64,000 bases of DNA. Source: Rhodococcus sp. SBT000017 (GTDB lineage: Bacteria; Actinomycetota; Actinomycetes; Mycobacteriales; Mycobacteriaceae). Location: positions 2,046,001 to 2,110,000 of the forward strand of contig NZ_REFU01000001.1 in NCBI RefSeq assembly GCF_003688915.1, read 5' to 3'. Position numbers and translations under genes: made by a program. The notes beneath the pieces are model-generated. The model had not been told where the DNA came from. It ran no database searches and was given only the letters and a program-made list of their open reading frames with translations. Positions within the stretch are counted from its first letter, which is position 1, and every line of letters begins with the position of its first letter. Below are positions 18,385-26,821 of the stretch, piece after piece.

Positions 18385-18425
18385 GCGTTTGTCTCTCTGT
18401 TCTGCAGCAGGGTGGTGATCGGATC

Positions 18426-19223
18426 TCACAGCTTGAAAGGGTTGAGCGTTTTGCCGAGGTAGTACCCGATGCGAGTCGGAATCGGCTTCGCGGCAGCAGC
18501 AGTCACCTTGTTGACCATCCCGGGGACGCACACCGGCGTGCCGTTGTTCACGGCCCGCCAACCTTCGCGGACGACGTCCTCGGGGGTCTGCCACAGAACA
18601 GAGGGCAGCTTGGAGGTCGCTGCATCCCGGGTTCCCATGACGTCGTGGAACTCACTGTGGGTGAAACCAGGGCAGAGCGCAGTGACGTGGATGCCGTGCG
18701 GCCGCAATTCCATGTCGAGTGCTTGCGACATGTCGAGCACATAAGACTTGATTCCGGTGTACAGCAGGCTTGCACCAGGTGGAAGCAACGCAGCCAGCGA
18801 CGACAGATTCACGACCCGGCCGTATCCGCGTTCTTTCATGCCGGGCACCGTGAGATGAGTGAGTTCGGTGACGGCAGTGATCATCACCTGTATCTCCGCA
18901 GCGAGCGCGTCGAACGGCGCATCTGCGAACGTGGAGTTCCCCGACATGCCCGCGTTGTTGACGAGGATATCGACGTCGACGCCGAGGGATTTCGTTTTCT
19001 CGAGGATGGCCCGGGGCGCGGAACGATCGGCGAGATCCGCGGGTACGACGTCGCATCGCACATCGTGCTGGGACGACAGCTCGTCGGCCAGCGCGATGAG
19101 TCGGTCCTCGCGTCGCGCGACGAGAACGAGGTTGTGCCCCTCGGCCGCGAGGTGTCGGGCAAAAGCCGCGCCTATGCCCGCTGACGCGCCGGTGATCAGC
19201 GCGGTTCTTCCGGTCTTCGACAT
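18426..19223 (-). CDS. Short-chain dehydrogenase/reductase
   Basis: A 265-residue classical SDR. NAD(P)-binding TGASAGIGAAFA (near residue 9), NNAGMSGNS near 85, catalytic Ser in NLSSLAALLP and the YTGIK form of YxxxK, then LCPGFTHSEFH. The basic residues after the second strand (ARREDR) suggest NADP(H). The ATG at 19223 places the glycine motif at the usual distance; upstream in-frame codons would run through the operator region. It faces a TetR-lipase operon with two 19-bp operator-like palindromes between, so expression is probably controlled by that TetR. Followed by a hydrolase gene. Confidence 0.85.
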   Translation of the reverse strand: MSKTGRTALITGASAGIGAAFARHLAAEGHNLVLVARREDRLIALADELSSQHDVRCDVVPADLADRSAPRAILEKTKSLGVDVDILVNNAGMSGNSTFADAPFDALAAEIQVMITAVTELTHLTVPGMKERGYGRVVNLSSLAALLPPGASLLYTGIKSYVLDMSQALDMELRPHGIHVTALCPGFTHSEFHDVMGTRDAATSKLPSVLWQTPEDVVREGWRAVNNGTPVCVPGMVNKVTAAAAKPIPTRIGYYLGKTLNPFKL

Positions 19224-19238
19224 CGAACTGGCCTCCAC

Positions 19239-19257
19239 TCTTGAACGGTATCCAAGG
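19239..19257. promoter_or_regulatory. TetR-type operator, copy 1
   Basis: TCTTGAACGGTATCCAAGG: left arm TCTTGAA identical to the second copy at 19271, right arm TCCAAGG matching five of seven positions of the perfect TTCAAGA. Its centre is 32 bp, about three helical turns, from that of copy 2. Confidence 0.55.
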
Positions 19258-19270
19258 GACGGTAGCAGGC

Positions 19271-19289
19271 TCTTGAAGACCATTCAAGA
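19271..19289. promoter_or_regulatory. TetR-type operator, copy 2 (perfect palindrome)
   Basis: TCTTGAAGACCATTCAAGA: perfect 7-bp arms around a 5-bp centre, between the divergent SDR (start 19223) and TetR (start 19303) genes. Likely bound by that TetR to control both directions. Confidence 0.7.
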
Positions 19290-19302
19290 TATAGTCGGTC
19301 GT

Positions 19303-19866
19303 ATGCCCAGGAATCGCGGACTCCACGACCGGGAGAGCAAGCGAGAGGACATCGTGATCGCCGCCCGCGAGATGTTCGTGTCCGACGGCTTCGATCGCAC
19401 CTCGATCAGCCGTCTTGCGAAAGCAGCAGGCGTCACCGCGAATACGCTGTACTGGTACTTCGGCGACAAGGACGACATCCTGGTCGCTGTTCTGACGGCC
19501 ATCGCCGCCGAGGATGCCAAGGACTTCTTCGAAATCGTCGATCTACCACTGGCCGACCGGCTGTTCTGGCTGGTGGAGCGACTGCGAAGAGTTGGTCCGT
19601 TGGTCTCCACCGTGCACGATCGGGTGACCGAGTCCGAGGCCATCGATCAATGGCACAACGGGTTTCATGCCTTCGCGGAATCGCTGTTCGCCGCCGATAT
19701 CGAAGCTGCAGGCCTGTCCGGGGAGGCGGCCGACGCCATGCTCCGCATCGGTACGTTCGTCGTCGAGGGATTGCTGACTCACGCGGCATCAGCTGAAGTC
19801 TCCCGAGCTGTCATCGACCAACTCGTCGACACCATCACACCCGCACCAGGAAGCAATCCACTATGA
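19303..19866 (+). CDS. TetR family regulator
   Basis: A 187-residue TetR regulator. The helix-turn-helix is at residues 15-60 (IVIAAREMFVSDGFDRTSISRLAKAAGVTANTLYWYFGDK read in short blocks). The start ATG at 19303 follows the perfect operator by 13 bp; the frame is open further upstream but those codons lie in the SDR gene. Its stop overlaps the lipase start (ATGA), so regulator and lipase are co-translated. Two operators between it and the SDR gene suggest autoregulation plus control of SDR, hydrolase and lipase genes. The ligand is unknown; a lipid or steroid-like alcohol would fit the enzymes. Confidence 0.85.
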   Translation: MPRNRGLHDRESKREDIVIAAREMFVSDGFDRTSISRLAKAAGVTANTLYWYFGDKDDILVAVLTAIAAEDAKDFFEIVDLPLADRLFWLVERLRRVGPLVSTVHDRVTESEAIDQWHNGFHAFAESLFAADIEAAGLSGEAADAMLRIGTFVVEGLLTHAASAEVSRAVIDQLVDTITPAPGSNPL

Positions 19867-21176
19867 GTACCGAACCCGATACCGCGTCGACCGGTCGTCC
19901 GCGAGCCTCGGCCGACCATGCCGACTCGGAATCGATCATCGCGATTCCCAGCGTGGACCCGTTCTATCGGGCCCCTGCCGGTTTCGAGCGCGCGAAGCCG
20001 GGGACCGTGTTGCGGTCCCGCGAGGTGACCCTCGCGTTGTTCGGTGTCATTCGACAGAAGGTGTCGGCGTGGCAACTTCTGTACCGGACCACCAGCCTCG
20101 ACGGGGCAGCGCGTGTCGCGGTCACGACGGTGGTTCTTCCGGTCGGGGGCCGAGCGCGACCGCAACGCGCTCTGCTGTCCTACCAGTGCGCGATCGACGC
20201 CGTGTCGGATCGATGCTTCCCGTCCTATGTCCTGCGGGCGGGCGCTCGAGCCGTAGGCTCCGTACCGCAGTTCGAGTTCATGATCATCCTGTACGCACTG
20301 CGCCGCGGATGGGTTCTGTCCCTTCCCGATCACGAGGGCATGAACGGGCAGTGGGGAGCACCCATCGAGCCCGGCTACTGCATACTCGACGGAGTCCGCG
20401 CGGCACTGTCTTTCGAGCCGCTCGACCTCGCCGACACCACCCCTGTCGCACTGTGGGGGTACTCGGGCGGCGGATTGGCGACGTCATGGGCCGCCGAGGT
20501 TGCGGCCGACTACGCCCCCGAACTCGATATCGTCGGCGCTGCACTCGGATCACCCGTCGGCGATCCCGGGTCTGCATTCTCCCGCCTCAACGGCACGATC
20601 TTCGCGGCGCTGCCCGCAATGGTGGTGGAGGGCTTACGCCGCACCTACCCCGAACTCGACCGCCTCGTTCGCGAACACGTCGCCGCTTCGGGGCTCGAGG
20701 CCCTCTCATCCCTGCACCGCAAGACGACAGTGCACGCCGTCGCGTCCATGGTGATGCACGATCTGGAGCGGCACCTCGATATCCCGATGGCAGATCTCTT
20801 GGCGACACCCGAGATGGTGCAGGTTTTTCAGGATATTCAGCCCGGGAAGTCGGCACCCAAGTTTCCGCTTCTCGTAGTGCAGGCGGTGCATGATCCGATG
20901 ATCGACGTGGACGACGTCGACGGGCAAGTGCGCCGGTATCGTGCTGCAGGAGCGAATGTCACGTACATCCGTGATCGCCTCAGCGAACACCTGTCGCTGC
21001 ACCCGATCGCGGCCCCCGTCACTCTGGACTGGCTCTCGGATCGCTTCGCGGGCAAGCCGACCGACGAATCGTCGACGAACACCGTGTGGTCACTGGCGGG
21101 ATCGTTGCCGGGGTTGCGCGGATTGCTCGGACTCGCTGTGTCCACTGGACGCGCGTTCGCCGGCCGAATCGGTTGA
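19863..21176 (+). CDS. Secretory-lipase (LIP) family alpha/beta hydrolase
   Basis: A 437-residue lipase of the LIP family common in mycolic-acid actinobacteria. Nucleophile elbow ALWGYSGGGLATSW near residue 200, LPDHEGMNGQWGAP upstream of it, acid in VQAVHDPMIDVDDV and His in SEHLSLHP. No signal peptide is evident at this start (N-terminus is polar: MSTEPDTASTGRP), so either the protein is cytosolic or export is unusual. The ATG overlaps the TetR stop by four bases. Probably hydrolyses triacylglycerols or other long-chain esters. A second LIP-family gene is at 33146-34327. Confidence 0.85.
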   Translation: MSTEPDTASTGRPRASADHADSESIIAIPSVDPFYRAPAGFERAKPGTVLRSREVTLALFGVIRQKVSAWQLLYRTTSLDGAARVAVTTVVLPVGGRARPQRALLSYQCAIDAVSDRCFPSYVLRAGARAVGSVPQFEFMIILYALRRGWVLSLPDHEGMNGQWGAPIEPGYCILDGVRAALSFEPLDLADTTPVALWGYSGGGLATSWAAEVAADYAPELDIVGAALGSPVGDPGSAFSRLNGTIFAALPAMVVEGLRRTYPELDRLVREHVAASGLEALSSLHRKTTVHAVASMVMHDLERHLDIPMADLLATPEMVQVFQDIQPGKSAPKFPLLVVQAVHDPMIDVDDVDGQVRRYRAAGANVTYIRDRLSEHLSLHPIAAPVTLDWLSDRFAGKPTDESSTNTVWSLAGSLPGLRGLLGLAVSTGRAFAGRIG

Positions 21177-21233
21177 CACACAACCACATCGAGATCCGAA
21201 AAACGCCCAACACGAGTCGGTCCGAGACACTAA

Positions 21234-22397
21234 TCAGCGACCCGACGGTAGCGCGGACAGAAACAAGCGCAGATCCGCGGCAAGACGCGCCGGCTCCTCC
21301 ATCGCCGCAAAGTGACCACCGTGATCCGGCACCTCGGTCCAGTGCACGATGTCGAACTCGCGTTCCGCAAGATGCCTGATTCCGATGTCGTGCGCGAACA
21401 TGATGGCACCGACCGGTTGCGACGGCTTTGCCTGCGGACCGGCCCAAGCCCCTCCCTCGGCCGCGTACACCGTGTAGGCGGCACTCCCGGCGCTCCGCGT
21501 CAGCCAGTACAGGGTGACGTGGGCGAGTATCCGATTGCGGCCGAGGGTGCCATCCGGTTCCTCGTCGAACGGGTAGGTCCAGGCGCGAAATTTGTCCAGC
21601 ATCCATGACAGCTGACCGATCGGACTGTCGGTCAGGGCAGTGCCGATCAATTGCGGACGCGTCGACTGGATGGAGATGTACCCGAACTCCGATTCCATGA
21701 ACTCGCCCACCCGACGGTAGCGGTCCAATTCGGTTTCGGTGCAACGCTTCTGCTCCGCCTCGTCGGGTTCCTGAAAGGGTGCACCGATGGACCCGTTGAC
21801 ATGAATGGCCGTGCAGTGCTCCGGATCGAGACGGCCCATCGCCGGCGCTAGTCCGGCACCGTAATCACCGCCCTGCACCACGTAGGAGCCGTATCCGAGA
21901 ATGCTCATCAGCTCGACGAACGCCTGCGCGACCCGATCGGTACTCCACCCGTCGTCGACCAGCGGTGTGGAGAAGGCGAATCCGGGGACCGATGGCACGA
22001 TCACGTCGAAGGCCTGGTCGTCGGCGTCGTCCGGCTCGGTGAGCAGTGGAACGATGTCGAGGAACTCGAGGTACGACCCCGGCCACCCGTGACACAGCAG
22101 CACGGGAGTCGAGTCGGCGCGCGACGACCGCACGTGCAGATAGTGGATGCGCTGCCCGTCGATCTCCACCAGGTATTGAGGGAACGACGCGAGCTGCTTC
22201 TCCACCTCCCGCCAACTGAAATCGTCGATCCAAGTGGTCGCCATAGACCGCAGGACGGAGATCGGGACTCCGGAAGTCCAGTCGTCGGCACCGATGGGTT
22301 CGGGCAGACGTGCGTCGCGAACACGACGGGTCAGGTCGTCGAGCTCGGACTGCGGGACATCGACTACGAATGGGACGGGAGGCGCGGTGATTGTCAT
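21234..22397 (-). CDS. Epoxide hydrolase (EHN-type)
   Basis: A 387-residue epoxide hydrolase with the N-terminal EHN domain (residues 1-110) and an alpha/beta-hydrolase core. HGWPGSYLEF is the oxyanion region, nucleophile Asp lies in VVQGGDYGAGLAP, lid residues include DRYRRVGEFMESEFGY and the catalytic His is in DHGGHFAAMEEP. The family adds water to aliphatic or aromatic epoxides. Of the two candidate starts (22412 and ATG 22397) I prefer 22397, matching family length. Divergent from an AraC regulator, its probable controller. Confidence 0.88.
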   Translation of the reverse strand: MTITAPPVPFVVDVPQSELDDLTRRVRDARLPEPIGADDWTSGVPISVLRSMATTWIDDFSWREVEKQLASFPQYLVEIDGQRIHYLHVRSSRADSTPVLLCHGWPGSYLEFLDIVPLLTEPDDADDQAFDVIVPSVPGFAFSTPLVDDGWSTDRVAQAFVELMSILGYGSYVVQGGDYGAGLAPAMGRLDPEHCTAIHVNGSIGAPFQEPDEAEQKRCTETELDRYRRVGEFMESEFGYISIQSTRPQLIGTALTDSPIGQLSWMLDKFRAWTYPFDEEPDGTLGRNRILAHVTLYWLTRSAGSAAYTVYAAEGGAWAGPQAKPSQPVGAIMFAHDIGIRHLAEREFDIVHWTEVPDHGGHFAAMEEPARLAADLRLFLSALPSGR

Positions 22398-22586
22398 GAA
22401 CTGATCGTGCAACGCATCGCGGACAGCAACGGTCCGGAATCACTGGCACCCGGCACCCGAGTAGTCAGCTTTGCGAACTGTTGTCGAGCGCCATCGCGCC
22501 TGCGTGGTGCTCGCATCCCGTTCACCTGCCGGCAGGCACAGTTGTTTTCAACGACCTTCCACGACGCAACGAGAGGAGCTCCCGCG

Positions 22587-22631
22587 ATGGGCGTAACCTG
22601 TTGGCATGGGCGGAAAGTCGAGCTACGTTGA
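22587..22631 (+). CDS. Possible 14-codon leader ORF overlapping the AraC start
   Basis: ATG at 22587 has the best ribosome site of the region (GAGAGGAG, eight bases upstream) and encodes MGVTCWHGRKVELR before TGA at 22631. It overlaps the first 26 bases of the AraC gene, whose own ATG at 22606 lacks a clear Shine-Dalgarno. It could couple translation or act as a leader peptide; it may also be coincidental. Confidence 0.3.
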   Translation: MGVTCWHGRKVELR

Positions 22632-23451
22632 GGTGCAACCGTCGCCGCCCCTGCGACGCTTCGTCACGTCCTATGTCGGTTACCGCATCAGCGGGTACGA
22701 CGCCGGAATCCACGTGGGCGTGCCTTCGCCGACCATCACTGTGATCATTCCCTTCGACGACCCGATCGAGTTGGCGTGGAGGGGTGAGCTACCGTCGCGT
22801 TTCGGGTCACTGGCCAGCGGACTCGGAACCGAGCCGATCTCAATCTTTCACGACGGTTGCCAACATGGCGTCCAGCTCGCCCTGACACCCGTGGGTGCGC
22901 GCGTTCTGCTGGGAGTGCCCGCCTCCGAGATCGGAAACATCGTCGTCTCGCTGACCGATCTACTCGGTACCGCCGCGCCAGAGCTCGAGCAGCGCATGGC
23001 ATCCGAGGAGGCATGGACCGCGAGGTTCGCCGTTCTGAACGAGGTGTTGACGCGGCTGGTCCGCACGAAAACGATTCAACGCAAGTTGGAACCGGACCGA
23101 CACCTGACGTCGGCGTGGCAACTCCTCACCGAATCGGACTGCCCTCGCATCCAAGCCGTGGCCGACGAGATCGGCTGGAGCCGTCGCCACCTGATCACCA
23201 AGTTCAGAGCGGAGTTCGGAATCGCACCGAAAGATGCAGCCCGAGTGGCGCGGTTCGATCGATCGTATCGATTGCTCAGAAGTGCCCTACCGCAATCGAT
23301 GGCCGACATCTCCGTGCGGTGCGGGTACTACGATCAGGCGCACATGGCCCGCGAGTGGCGTGAGTTCGCGGGGTCCGCTCCAACGGTATGGCGAGCGAAC
23401 GAGGAGTTCGCATTCGTACAAGACACGTCGCCGGTGCCGACCGAACAATGA
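22606..23451 (+). CDS. AraC family transcriptional regulator
   Basis: A 281-residue regulator with an N-terminal sensor domain (about 1-165) and a C-terminal double helix-turn-helix: WQLLTESDCPRIQAVADEIG with WSRRHLITKFRAEFGIAPK (near 190-225) and LPQSMADISVRCGYYDQAHMAREWREF (near 240-265, in parts). This sensor type resembles that of DUF6597/YdeC-like regulators. Its stop overlaps the VOC gene start (ATGA). It is divergent from the epoxide hydrolase gene and likely activates one or both neighbours. Start ATG at 22606 lacks a strong ribosome site; see the overlapping leader ORF. Confidence 0.85.
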   Translation: MGGKSSYVEVQPSPPLRRFVTSYVGYRISGYDAGIHVGVPSPTITVIIPFDDPIELAWRGELPSRFGSLASGLGTEPISIFHDGCQHGVQLALTPVGARVLLGVPASEIGNIVVSLTDLLGTAAPELEQRMASEEAWTARFAVLNEVLTRLVRTKTIQRKLEPDRHLTSAWQLLTESDCPRIQAVADEIGWSRRHLITKFRAEFGIAPKDAARVARFDRSYRLLRSALPQSMADISVRCGYYDQAHMAREWREFAGSAPTVWRANEEFAFVQDTSPVPTEQ

Positions 23452-23849
23452 ACCCCATGACGACGAATCCTTTGATCTGGCCCACCCTCCGCTACAACGA
23501 TGCACGCGCTGCCATTGTATGGCTCGTCGACATGCTCGGTTTCGAGGAGACCGCAGTCTATGGCGAGGGCGACCGAGTGGATCACGCGCAGCTCAATCGG
23601 CCGGGCGGAGGTGGAGTGATGCTCGGCAGTGTCCGAGACGACGGCCCCATATCGGTGCCCGCAGGTGTCGGGTCCATCTACCTCGTGATCGACACCGACG
23701 ACGAACTTTCCCGGATCTACGACCGAGTTCGCGCGGTGGACACCGTCGTGCCGCGTGAGTTGCGGACCGAAGACTATGGCGGGAGCGGTTTCGTCTGCCG
23801 CGACCCCGAGGGCGTGTACTGGAGCCTAGGGACATACCGAGGCGAATAG
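23448..23849 (+). CDS. VOC (glyoxalase/bleomycin-resistance fold) protein
   Basis: A 133-residue single-domain VOC protein: LIWPTLRYNDARAAIVWLVD opens the fold, GSIYLVIDTDDEL starts the second half, and the terminal RDPEGVYWSLGTY is typical of the family. Some family members bind metal and others sequester drugs; the usual His/Glu ligands are incomplete here, so a binding rather than catalytic role is possible. ATG at 23448 overlaps the AraC stop by four bases; a second ATG at 23457 is possible. Co-expressed with the AraC regulator. Confidence 0.8.
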   Translation: MNPMTTNPLIWPTLRYNDARAAIVWLVDMLGFEETAVYGEGDRVDHAQLNRPGGGGVMLGSVRDDGPISVPAGVGSIYLVIDTDDELSRIYDRVRAVDTVVPRELRTEDYGGSGFVCRDPEGVYWSLGTYRGE

Positions 23850-23988
23850 TCGAGACTCCGTGAACGTCGACGTTCCTTGGCGGGTGCAGCTCTGTCGACG
23901 CTTGTTGTTCATCCGAGTTCGTCCCATCGGAGCTGCCTGCGCCGAGAGTCAGGAGCGTCGAACTCCAATCGACTACCGACTGGTTCGA

Positions 23989-24699
23989 CTATTGCGCCCG
24001 GCCGAGGCCGATACGACGCAACACGTCGAGCTGGGCCGGGTTGTACAACTCGGACATCACCGCTTTCACGTCTTCCCTGGTGCGGGTGTCCTGAGCGTTC
24101 GGGTGCTCGAACGCACCAGGATGTTCGACGGCCAGTGCCTCGACCTCCGGGATCATGCGGCGGGCGAGGTCGGCTCTGGTCGATTCGTCTGCGTCGCTGG
24201 GTAACTCGTCGAAGTCCACAGTTGCTCGGGTTGCGGGCGATCGGAGAAGCTCGGCGTAGGAATCGAGTTCCGGCGGGCTCAGCACCCTGCTCATGTAGGT
24301 CGCGAAAGAACGATCCTCATCGGATAACTCACCATCGTGGCCAGCCAAGTCGAGCTCCGGCGGTAGATCGGGTCGCGCAGAGTGCCGCAGAATCAATCCC
24401 AACTCCATCCGTGCACGCTGCAGTCGCTCGATGGTGGCCGCTAATTCGGCGTCCAGTGCGCGCAGCGAATGCTCGGGGTGGTCGACCTCGTCACCCATGG
24501 CCGCGACCTGCGAGAGCGAAAAACCCAGTGCGGTCAGACGCTTGATCTGTAGCACCCGAAGAAGATGTACGACGCCGTATTGCTTGTACCCGTTCGAGGC
24601 TTTCGCAGGTTGTTCGAGAATACCGATATCGTGGTAGTGCCGCACCGACTTCACCGTCGCTCCTGCCAATTCGGCGAGCTCCCGAGTGCTCCATCCCAT
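23989..24699 (-). CDS. MerR family transcriptional regulator
   Basis: A 236-residue MerR regulator. The N-terminal winged helix MGWSTRELAELAGATVKSV followed by RHYHDIGILEQPAKASNGYK and QYGVVHLLRVLQIKRLTALG is textbook, then a dimer coiled coil and a C-terminal effector domain of about 140 residues resembling drug-binding or uncharacterised MerR types, without the metal-binding Cys of MerR/CueR. I chose ATG 24699 because GGGAGACAGC precedes it. Its own promoter has the MerR hallmark of a 19-bp spacer with a CCCCAGGGG core (24741-24771), and an equivalent promoter precedes the acyltransferase gene 28411-29649. Confidence 0.85.
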   Translation of the reverse strand: MGWSTRELAELAGATVKSVRHYHDIGILEQPAKASNGYKQYGVVHLLRVLQIKRLTALGFSLSQVAAMGDEVDHPEHSLRALDAELAATIERLQRARMELGLILRHSARPDLPPELDLAGHDGELSDEDRSFATYMSRVLSPPELDSYAELLRSPATRATVDFDELPSDADESTRADLARRMIPEVEALAVEHPGAFEHPNAQDTRTREDVKAVMSELYNPAQLDVLRRIGLGRAQ

Positions 24700-24740
24700 G
24701 CTGTCTCCCGTACGGTCCGCCGCGTCGTCGTTCCATGAAA

Positions 24741-24771
24741 AGTGTGAACCGTGCCCCTGGGGCAGAGTCAA
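24741..24771 (-). promoter_or_regulatory. MerR-type promoter of the merR gene
   Basis: On the minus strand: -35 TTGACT, a 19-bp spacer containing the palindrome TGCCCC-A-GGGGCA, and -10 CACACT. The long spacer with a central dyad is the standard MerR-activated architecture. The promoter reads into merR 42 bp downstream. Confidence 0.7.
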
Positions 24772-24811
24772 GACCGCGGCCGATCCGGTTCCGCTGCAGG
24801 CTGTTCGAGGA

Positions 24812-26311
24812 CTACCGACAGGTGAGGTCGTCGCTCGGCATCACGCCGTCTACCAGATACCCGGCCACGACATCCTGGGCGCATGCGTTCTTGCCGAGGA
24901 CGAAGACACCGTGACCGCTTCCGTCGACGGTCAGCAGGGTGGAGCGATCACCGAACTTGTCGTCGAGCAGCTGCCCTCCGGCCAGTGGGGTGACCGGGTC
25001 CCGCTGGTGCTGCGCGATGAGGATGTCGGCCGAGCCTTCGTCGTCGATGCTCACCGCGGGTTCGGACGGTGTAGTTTTCCAGAATGCACACGGCATGATG
25101 TTCGCGGCGGCTGCACCGAAGAGCGGGTACGTCGTGCGGTCGTCTTCGACCGCCTGCCGGTATGTTGCAACGTCATTCGGCCATTCGATGTCGTTGCAGG
25201 TCACGGCCAAGAACACCGACCAGTTGTTGTCCATTGCAGGTGCCTGATCGCCGACCACAGAGTCCCCCGAGGGCACTCCGCCGGCTCGATCCGTGAAGTA
25301 CTTCCAGCTCTCCGCCGCAGCCTCGTACGACAACGGGTTGTACAGCGTTGCGAAGGTCGACAACCGGAACAGGCGGCCGTTGATTCCGTCCACCGGAGCC
25401 TTGTCGAGTTCGTCGGCAATCCTGAAGTAGGTTTCGCGGACGTCTTCAGCCGTTGCGCCCAAGCCGTACCGATCATGCTCGTTTGCGGCCCATTCGGCGA
25501 AGTCGGGGAATGTCTCCTCCATTCCTTGCGCGTACCTGCGCAGACCGTCCCGATCGAGGTGGGTGTCACCTATGTTGCTGTCCAACACGATTCGATCGGT
25601 CGTGTCGGGAAACATCGAGGCGTAGGCGGCACCGAGTGCGGTCCCGTACGAGTACCCGAGGAAGCTTGCCTGTTCTTCGCCGAGCGCTAACCGAATACGG
25701 TCCAGATCGCGTGCCATGTTCGCGGTATTCACGTGGCGCAGAGTCCCGTCCTCATCGTTGGCGGCACAGCGTTCGGCCACCTCTTTCGACGTCGCCATCT
25801 GCTCGGCGAACGCCGCCTCGTCGACTGCATAGGGAGGGACGGCGCCGTAGTACTCGAGATCCTCGGTGAAACCACAACTGATCGGCGAGGAGTGTCCGAC
25901 GCCGCGGGTGTCCATTCCGATCAGGTCGTAGGTGTCGAGGACGCTCTTGGGCATTCCCAGCGACTCGAGGAACTTCGGTTGGTCCAGACCGGTTCCTCCC
26001 GGACCACCCGGGTTCAGGAGAAGCACTCCCCGTCGTGTATCAGGGTTCTCGGATGGCAATCGCGAGATCGTGATGTCGATCCGGGTGCCGTCCGGATTTT
26101 CGTAGTCGAGCGGTACCGGCACTGTGGCGCACTGCAATCGGGGTGGTCCGTCGTCCGGGTTCTCCACGCCCTCGGGACAGGCGTTCCACTGCAGCGGGGG
26201 TTCGAGCTGAGGCTGATCACTCGACTGCGTCGAGGACTGGGTGCATCCGGTCACGAGCACGCCCGCCATCGCGAGCGCGATGATCGTTGGACGAAACACT
26301 CTGAAGCTCAA
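24812..26311 (-). CDS. TAP-type alpha/beta hydrolase lipoprotein
   Basis: A 499-residue exported hydrolase of the tripeptidyl-aminopeptidase-like group found in Streptomyces and mycobacteria. Signal peptide with lipobox LVTGC (near residue 22); core with LLLNPGGPGGTG, MDTRGVGHSSP, nucleophile elbow LGYSYGTALGA and a TAP-C domain with IAQHQRDPVTP (acid) and GSGHGVFVLGK (His). Two Cys pairs near the end fit disulfides. Such enzymes are peptidases or esterases outside the membrane. I chose TTG at 26311, preceded by AAGGAAAG, which gives a proper basic signal start; GTG at 26299 is an alternative. The open frame upstream is a peptidase relic. Confidence 0.83.
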   Translation of the reverse strand: MSFRVFRPTIIALAMAGVLVTGCTQSSTQSSDQPQLEPPLQWNACPEGVENPDDGPPRLQCATVPVPLDYENPDGTRIDITISRLPSENPDTRRGVLLLNPGGPGGTGLDQPKFLESLGMPKSVLDTYDLIGMDTRGVGHSSPISCGFTEDLEYYGAVPPYAVDEAAFAEQMATSKEVAERCAANDEDGTLRHVNTANMARDLDRIRLALGEEQASFLGYSYGTALGAAYASMFPDTTDRIVLDSNIGDTHLDRDGLRRYAQGMEETFPDFAEWAANEHDRYGLGATAEDVRETYFRIADELDKAPVDGINGRLFRLSTFATLYNPLSYEAAAESWKYFTDRAGGVPSGDSVVGDQAPAMDNNWSVFLAVTCNDIEWPNDVATYRQAVEDDRTTYPLFGAAAANIMPCAFWKTTPSEPAVSIDDEGSADILIAQHQRDPVTPLAGGQLLDDKFGDRSTLLTVDGSGHGVFVLGKNACAQDVVAGYLVDGVMPSDDLTCR

Positions 26312-26594
26312 GGCTTTCCTTCCGTAGGTGATGTCGCTTGCCCGCGCCGTCGAGAAGCCAGTGGTAGCGAAGGTGATGTTGTTCTCGGGGTTGACGAATC
26401 CGCGTCCTTCGTCGTCGAAGACGAGGTAGTCGACGTCGACGCCTCCTGACCGGAGTGTGTCGACGACGTTGTCGGATTCGGCCCGGGTGACGCGTGCGTC
26501 GTTGGCCCACTGGGCAATCAGCAAGGGTGCTTCGACGGCATCGAGCCGCGAGATCGGTGATGTCTTCGGCGTCTCGATCTACCGATATCGTCAT
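26312..26594 (-). pseudogene. Relic of a prolyl-oligopeptidase (S9) C-terminus behind a foreign start
   Basis: Reading from about 26575 down to 26312 on the minus strand gives the end of an S9 peptidase: SRLDAVEAPLLIAQ, then NDARVTRAESDNVVDTLRSG and VFDDEGRGFVNPENN. In intact enzymes the last motif is DEGHGF with the catalytic His; here it is DEGRGF, so the relic could not be active. It is in frame with the TAP-type gene. A start with GGAGGA lies at 26594 but in a different frame (MTISVDRDAEDITD), so the region looks like a deletion scar. Confidence 0.65.
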
Positions 26595-26821
26595 CACGTC
26601 CTCCTCGCTCGATCCTTGGTCACGTCGGTTTGTCACAACTGTCAGAGTCGTCGCGATGAACGCCGGAAGATAGTGCACACGAACACCGATTGCAGTTACA
26701 CCGTCACCGATCGGCCGAGACAAATGTCATGACTCCGCCACAACAGCGCTCGGACGCGTGCTCGAAATGGCCGGTAACAAGGTGACGACCGAAGTGCACA
26801 CGACCGCCGGGCCCGGTGCCG
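26595..26821. other. Intergenic stretch with no recognisable gene
   Basis: About 230 bp between the peptidase relic start (26594) and the end of the FAD oxidoreductase gene (26822). No conserved coding frame, tRNA or clear repeat was seen. It presumably once held the promoter of the gene starting at 26594. Confidence 0.4.

Noticed and set aside
24812..26524. 570-residue version of the TAP-type hydrolase
   Set aside because: The extra N-terminus is an S9 peptidase relic and would bury the lipoprotein signal; a start near 26311 is far more likely.
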